In this document: piece after piece, positions 30,745 to 34,344 of the stretch
How the letters are laid out: each line of letters opens with the position of its first letter
Position numbering within the stretch: position 1 is the stretch's first letter
Translations under genes and position numbers: made by a program
Origin: Halovulum sp039190275
GTDB taxonomy: Bacteria > Pseudomonadota > Alphaproteobacteria > Rhodobacterales > Rhodobacteraceae
Direction: 5' to 3'
Assembly: GCA_039190275.1 (NCBI GenBank)
Contig: JBCCYF010000041.1
Coordinates: 1 to 34,344 of the forward strand
Length of the DNA stretch: 34,344 nucleotides
The notes under the pieces: model-generated
What the model was told of the DNA's origin: nothing
The model's input: the letters and a program-made list of their open reading frames with translations, nothing else
Databases searched by the model: none

Positions 30745-31536
30745 ATGACCACAGCCTCCGCCAATCTGAACCTGATGATCAAGGCTGCTCGCAGAGCCTC
30801 CCGCTCCCTCCTGCGGGATTTTGGCGAGGTTGAGAACCTGCAGGTCAGCTCCAAAGCCGCCGGTGACTTCGTAAGCCGCGCGGATATCAAGGCCGAACAG
30901 CTGATACGCGAGGACCTGACGGAGGGGCGTCCGAACTATGGCTGGCTTGCGGAGGAGTCCGAGCCGGTGCCAGGCAAGGACCCCACGCGCCGTTGGCTGG
31001 TCGATCCGTTGGACGGAACCACCAATTTTCTGCATGGCATGCCGCATTGGGCCATTTCCATCGCCTTGGAACACAAGGGCGAGGTTGTGTCAGCGGTCGT
31101 CTTTGACCCCGTAAAAGACGAGATGTTCACGGCCGAACGTGGCGCGGGCTCTTGGGTTAACGACAGGCGGATGCGCGTCTCGGACCGCCGCGACATGATG
31201 GAGATGGTGTTTGGAACCGGGATCCCCTTCGCTGCCAACCCGATGTTGCAACGCCACTTGAAACAGCAAGCCAAACTGGCGCCATTATGCGCCGGGCTGC
31301 GGCGTTGGGGGTCGGCGGCACTGGATTTGGCTTATGTGGCGTCTGGCCGCTTCGACGGTTTCTGGGAGATCGGTCTAAATCCCTGGGACATCGGCGCGGG
31401 GATCCTGCTGGTACGGGAGGCGGGCGGGTTCGTCGAACCGCTGACCGAAGGCGCGCCGGTGCTGGAAGGCGGGGGGATCATCGCAACAAACGGCGAAGTG
31501 AACCAGCAACTGACCACGCTCATACGCAGCACCTGA
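30745..31536 (+). CDS. Inositol monophosphatase family protein
   Basis: A 263-residue magnesium-dependent phosphatase of the inositol monophosphatase/SuhB family. Metal-site motifs: GWLAEESE (Glu70/Glu71), WLVDPLDGTTNFLHG (Asp87, Asp90), and NPWDIGAGILLVREAGG near residue 215. Members act on inositol-1-phosphate, histidinol phosphate or related sugars; SuhB itself also works in rRNA antitermination. ATG 30745 follows AAGGAA. About 250 bases without a gene separate it from the divergent Asp-box gene. It converges with ygfZ, with only 27 bases between the stops. Confidence 0.94.
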   Translation: MTTASANLNLMIKAARRASRSLLRDFGEVENLQVSSKAAGDFVSRADIKAEQLIREDLTEGRPNYGWLAEESEPVPGKDPTRRWLVDPLDGTTNFLHGMPHWAISIALEHKGEVVSAVVFDPVKDEMFTAERGAGSWVNDRRMRVSDRRDMMEMVFGTGIPFAANPMLQRHLKQQAKLAPLCAGLRRWGSAALDLAYVASGRFDGFWEIGLNPWDIGAGILLVREAGGFVEPLTEGAPVLEGGGIIATNGEVNQQLTTLIRST

Positions 31537-31563
31537 CCCTGGCGCAGCAGCAGTAGGTGCCGC

Positions 31564-32352
31564 TTAGGTATCCAGCCGGGTGAGGCGAGCCCCACCCGCC
31601 CGCATTTCGCCGGTTGCCCGGTCAAAGCGCAGATGCGCCAACCCCTCGCCTTGCGCAACGGTAAAGAGTGTGCCAACCGGCTTGCCATCGACTTCAACGG
31701 TGGTGGCAGGCGGCGGCACGTCACCCTGCACCGAAACCCTGACCAGCCCCTTGCGCAATTCTGTCTTGTGACGCATGCGCGCCGTCACCTCCTGTCCGAC
31801 ATAGCAGCCTTTGCGAAAGTCCACGCCGTTTAGGCGGTCGAAACCGGCCTCAAGAATGTAGCTGTCGTTTGGGAGCAGTTCGACCTCGGCTTCGGGCACG
31901 CCAAGCCGGACGCGCACTGCATCCCAGTCGTCCGGCGCCGCAGGCGACAGCGCATCCAAAAGGTCGGCGGGCGTTTCGGTATAGACACGCCACCCAAGTT
32001 CCGGATGCCGGGGGTCGGCCATCGCCCCCCGGGGCAGCGGCGTGCCCCAACCCTGAATGACCTGTAACCCAGTGTCCGCCAGGGCCACGTCAGCGCGCAG
32101 CTTGTACATCGTCAGTCTTTTGAGCAGATCCGGCGCTTGGGCGGCGGCCACATCCAACAGTACGGCCGTCTCCTCGGGCACCATCAGAAAATCGCTCAGA
32201 TATTTACCCTGAGGTGTAAGCAACGCGGCATAGACCGCTCCGTCGGCCAGCAAGTCGACATTGTTCGTCACCAGATCCTGCAGGAACTTGCGATGATCCG
32301 CGCCGCTGACCCGCAGCACGTGGCGGTCTGCCGCCAGAAATCCCCTTGCCAT
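31564..32352 (-). CDS. ygfZ: YgfZ/GcvT-like folate-binding protein
   Basis: A 262-residue member of the YgfZ/CAF17 branch of the GcvT fold. The diagnostic motif KGCYVGQE lies at residues 181-188 (Lys181, Cys183), in the loop FRKGCYVGQEVTARMRHK. YgfZ helps maintain or repair some iron-sulfur enzymes in a folate-dependent way. ATG 32352 has AGGAGG upstream. The N-terminus (VLRVSGADHRKFLQDLVTN) is typical. Its gene is divergent from the GT2 gene, with 74 bases between the starts. Confidence 0.95.
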   Translation of the reverse strand: MARGFLAADRHVLRVSGADHRKFLQDLVTNNVDLLADGAVYAALLTPQGKYLSDFLMVPEETAVLLDVAAAQAPDLLKRLTMYKLRADVALADTGLQVIQGWGTPLPRGAMADPRHPELGWRVYTETPADLLDALSPAAPDDWDAVRVRLGVPEAEVELLPNDSYILEAGFDRLNGVDFRKGCYVGQEVTARMRHKTELRKGLVRVSVQGDVPPPATTVEVDGKPVGTLFTVAQGEGLAHLRFDRATGEMRAGGARLTRLDT

Positions 32353-32426
32353 CGGTTGCGCCTCCTGTTTTCACGGGATCTAGGGGGTGCGCCCCCGACT
32401 GTCACCCCCGTTTCAGCGATCTTACC

Positions 32427-33110
32427 ATGTCAGCGCCGATTTCCATCATCATACCGACCCTGAATGATGCGGTACGTATCGGCCCCACGCTGGCCGCGCT
32501 GACCGAAGGTTTGCACGCCGGGCTGATCGCAGAGTTGATTCTAAGCGACGGCGGCTCCTCGGACGATATCGCCGAAGTGGCAGAAGCAGCAGGCGCGGAA
32601 CTGGTCACAGGTCCCGCAGGGCGGGGACCACAGCTTATCAAAGGGATCACCGCAGCGCGGGGGGCATGGTTGCTGGTGCTGCATGCCGACAGCTGCCCCG
32701 AACACGGCTGGCCCGAGGCGGCGCGCGCGCATATGGCCGATCATCCCGGGAAAGCGGGCTACTTCGACCTGCGCTTCGATGTCTCAGGATGTGCGCCGCG
32801 CTGGGTTGCGGGTTGGGCCAACCTGCGGTCGCGCTGGTTTGGACTGCCCTATGGCGACCAGGGACTTTTGCTGAGCCGGGCCCTCTATGACCAGACCGGC
32901 GGCTATCGTGCCATTCCGCTGATGGAGGATGTCGCGTTCAGCCGGGCGCTCAAGGGTCTGCTCAGACCGCTGGGCCACCGCATCGTGACCTCGGCCATCC
33001 GCTACCAAAGCCAGGGTTGGTTGCGGAGGGGGGGGCGAAACCTGCTGACGCTACTTTTGTACCTGCTGGGTCGCGACCCGGCCCGGCTGGTGGAAAAATA
33101 TCGCCGGTGA
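32427..33110 (+). CDS. TIGR04283-type GT2 glycosyltransferase
   Basis: A 227-residue family-2 glycosyltransferase. The nucleotide-sugar fold starts ISIIIPTLNDAVRI, with LILSDGGSSDD, the block GPAGRGPQLIKGITAARG, LLVLHADSCPE (the metal-binding acid in the DxD position), then LPYGDQGLLLSRALYDQTGGY and MEDVAFSRAL. The whole pattern matches TIGR04283, which has been linked to arsenosugar biosynthesis in some organisms; no arsenic gene lies nearby, so I do not claim that substrate. ATG 32427 is chosen because a longer frame from 32346 would overlap ygfZ and has no family features before the core. Confidence 0.9.
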   Translation: MSAPISIIIPTLNDAVRIGPTLAALTEGLHAGLIAELILSDGGSSDDIAEVAEAAGAELVTGPAGRGPQLIKGITAARGAWLLVLHADSCPEHGWPEAARAHMADHPGKAGYFDLRFDVSGCAPRWVAGWANLRSRWFGLPYGDQGLLLSRALYDQTGGYRAIPLMEDVAFSRALKGLLRPLGHRIVTSAIRYQSQGWLRRGGRNLLTLLLYLLGRDPARLVEKYRR

Positions 33111-33169
33111 CCCCATTGGCACCGGCACCGAATTTTGTATTGTGACATCGCATTAACCGGAGTTCGCCC

Positions 33170-34344
33170 ATGTCGCTTGCCTACGGTCGTCCAACCCGTG
33201 CCATACCCGGCCCGTCCATCATTCCGGACCGTGTCCTAAACGCGATGCATCGGCCTGCGCCGAACATTTACGAGGGGGAACTCGTCGCGGTGACCGAAAC
33301 GGTGGCCCAGGACCTCAAGACAGTCGCGGGGACCCGGCATCATCTTGCGATGTACATCGGGAACGGCCATGCCGCATGGGAAGCCGCGCTGGCCAACACG
33401 GTCGCACCCGGGGACAAGGTGCTGGTCTTGGTGTCCGGGCGCTTCGGACTGGGCTGGGGCGAGATTGCGCGCGCGCTTGGAGCAGAGGTCGAGTTCCTGG
33501 ACGGTGGCACGACGGCAGCGCTGGACCCCGACAGGCTTGAGGCACGGCTCCGCGCGGACACGGCGCATGAGATCACCTCCGTACTCACGGTCCAGACCGA
33601 CACGGCTTCGTCCATCAACAACGACATTCCCGCGCTTGCCCAGGCTATTCGCGCCGCCGGTCACCCCGCGCTGTTTCAGGTCGATTGTATCGCCTGCCTG
33701 GCGTGCGAACCGTTCGAGATGGATGCCTGGGGCGTCGATGTCATGGTAGCGGGGTGTCAGAAGGGTCTGATGACCCCGCCGGGCATGGGTTTTACATTCG
33801 CAAATCCGCGCGCGTTCGAAAAACGGCAGAGCCTGTCCCGTGTGTCGCCCTATTTCGACTGGGTCCCGCGGTTTCATCCCCAGATGTATTATCAGAACTT
33901 CTTCGGCACCGCCCCGACGCATCACATCTTTGGTCTACGCGAGGCGCTGGACATGCTGCTCAAGGAGGAGGGGTTGGCAAATGTCCTCAACCGGCACCGC
34001 GTGCTGGCCGAAGCGGTATGGGCCGCGGCCGAGGTTTGGGGCGAAACAGGGATGGTCGCCGCCAATGTTCCGCAACGGATCCACCGGTCGGTCGCGGTGA
34101 CCTGCCTGCGGAGCGGGCCGGGCGATGACGTGAGGTTGCGCCGCTGGGCCGAGGAAGAGGCCGGGTTGACCCTGGGGATCGGCTTGGGGATGGAGGCCAA
34201 GTCCGGGGTCCATGCCGAAGGCATGTTCCGTATCGGCCATATGGGTCACTTGAACCCACCCATGATACTGGGAACCCTGGCAACCATAGAAGCGGGCATG
34301 AGTGCACTGGGGATCACGCATGGGGGCGGTGCGCTGCGCGCAGC
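33170..34344 (+). CDS. Class V PLP-dependent aminotransferase (cut by window edge)
   Basis: The gene runs from ATG 33170 and is still open at the right edge after 391 codons, close to the full length of the alanine/serine-glyoxylate aminotransferase family. The N-terminus RPTRAIPGPSIIPDRVL fits the family start (PGP), the turn YIGNGHAAWEAALAN is the cofactor phosphate loop, and the PLP lysine is Lys198 in VAGCQKGLMTPPGMGF, preceded by QVDCIACL with the conserved Asp. The C-terminal AEGMFRIGHMGHLN is typical. The amino donor cannot be told (alanine, serine or aspartate). It is 59 bases after the GT2 gene on the same strand. Confidence 0.93.
   Translation, partial: MSLAYGRPTRAIPGPSIIPDRVLNAMHRPAPNIYEGELVAVTETVAQDLKTVAGTRHHLAMYIGNGHAAWEAALANTVAPGDKVLVLVSGRFGLGWGEIARALGAEVEFLDGGTTAALDPDRLEARLRADTAHEITSVLTVQTDTASSINNDIPALAQAIRAAGHPALFQVDCIACLACEPFEMDAWGVDVMVAGCQKGLMTPPGMGFTFANPRAFEKRQSLSRVSPYFDWVPRFHPQMYYQNFFGTAPTHHIFGLREALDMLLKEEGLANVLNRHRVLAEAVWAAAEVWGETGMVAANVPQRIHRSVAVTCLRSGPGDDVRLRRWAEEEAGLTLGIGLGMEAKSGVHAEGMFRIGHMGHLNPPMILGTLATIEAGMSALGITHGGGALRA

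Noticed and set aside
32346..32426. Longer N-terminus for the GT2 glycosyltransferase
   Set aside because: The extra 27 residues overlap the ygfZ start on the other strand and precede the normal beginning of the fold; ATG 32427 fits the family.

Overview
The window looks like chromosomal DNA of a Roseobacter-group alphaproteobacterium (Rhodobacterales). Four signs point there: GC-rich coding on both strands; a tRNA-His with no encoded G-1 and with A73, as in most alphaproteobacteria; a direct-repeat LexA box of the alphaproteobacterial GTTC-N7-GTTC type in front of mmcB; and a soxBDAG sarcosine oxidase operon with roseobacter-like housekeeping genes. I see no insertion sequence, prophage, CRISPR array or plasmid function. 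No similarity search was run; all names rest on motifs and family knowledge.

Layout. (1) Positions 1-3885: a minus-strand operon of a MhqO-like ring-cleaving dioxygenase, a MhqD-like hydrolase, a XapX membrane protein, a YcaC-like cysteine hydrolase and a truncated YtcJ-like amidohydrolase. A divergent LysR regulator faces it across a short AT-rich promoter region with a 12-bp perfect palindrome. (2) 4040-8537: a photolyase island with an atypical photolyase/cryptochrome, a 43-residue DUF2256 zinc-ribbon protein and a short photolyase-like protein on the plus strand, convergent with an iron-sulfur (6-4) photolyase. A long hairpin lies between the convergent genes. (3) 8922-12306: yebC, then a translationally coupled REC - histidine kinase - REC set. 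(4) 12307-13146: about 840 bases with no convincing gene. (5) 13147-17525: a minus-strand run of a candidate 6S RNA, 5-formyl-THF cyclo-ligase, a YmdB-type phosphoesterase, a DMT exporter and an SLC13-type permease with RCK_C domains. (6) 17601-20753: a long GT4 glycosyltransferase, SOS-controlled mmcB, and a small DUF6324-like protein. (7) 20872-26007: tRNA-His and the convergent soxBDAG operon. (8) 26152-34344: efp, an unknown helical protein, a Tat-exported CpdB-type nucleotidase, an Asp-box propeller protein, an inositol-monophosphatase family enzyme, YgfZ, a TIGR04283-type GT2, and a class V aminotransferase cut by the right edge.

How the parts may work together. The left operon suits detoxification of quinones or other aromatics under LysR control. 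The photolyase island covers several lesion or light-sensing roles and, with the SOS box of mmcB, gives two DNA-damage elements. Sarcosine oxidase (methylglycine to glycine, methylene-THF and H2O2) and the 5-formyl-THF recycling enzyme both feed one-carbon metabolism, although they sit in separate operons. The most distinctive items are the photolyase/DUF2256 cluster, the domain order of the short photolyase-like protein, the LexA box that overlaps an otherwise plausible start codon, and the candidate 6S RNA.
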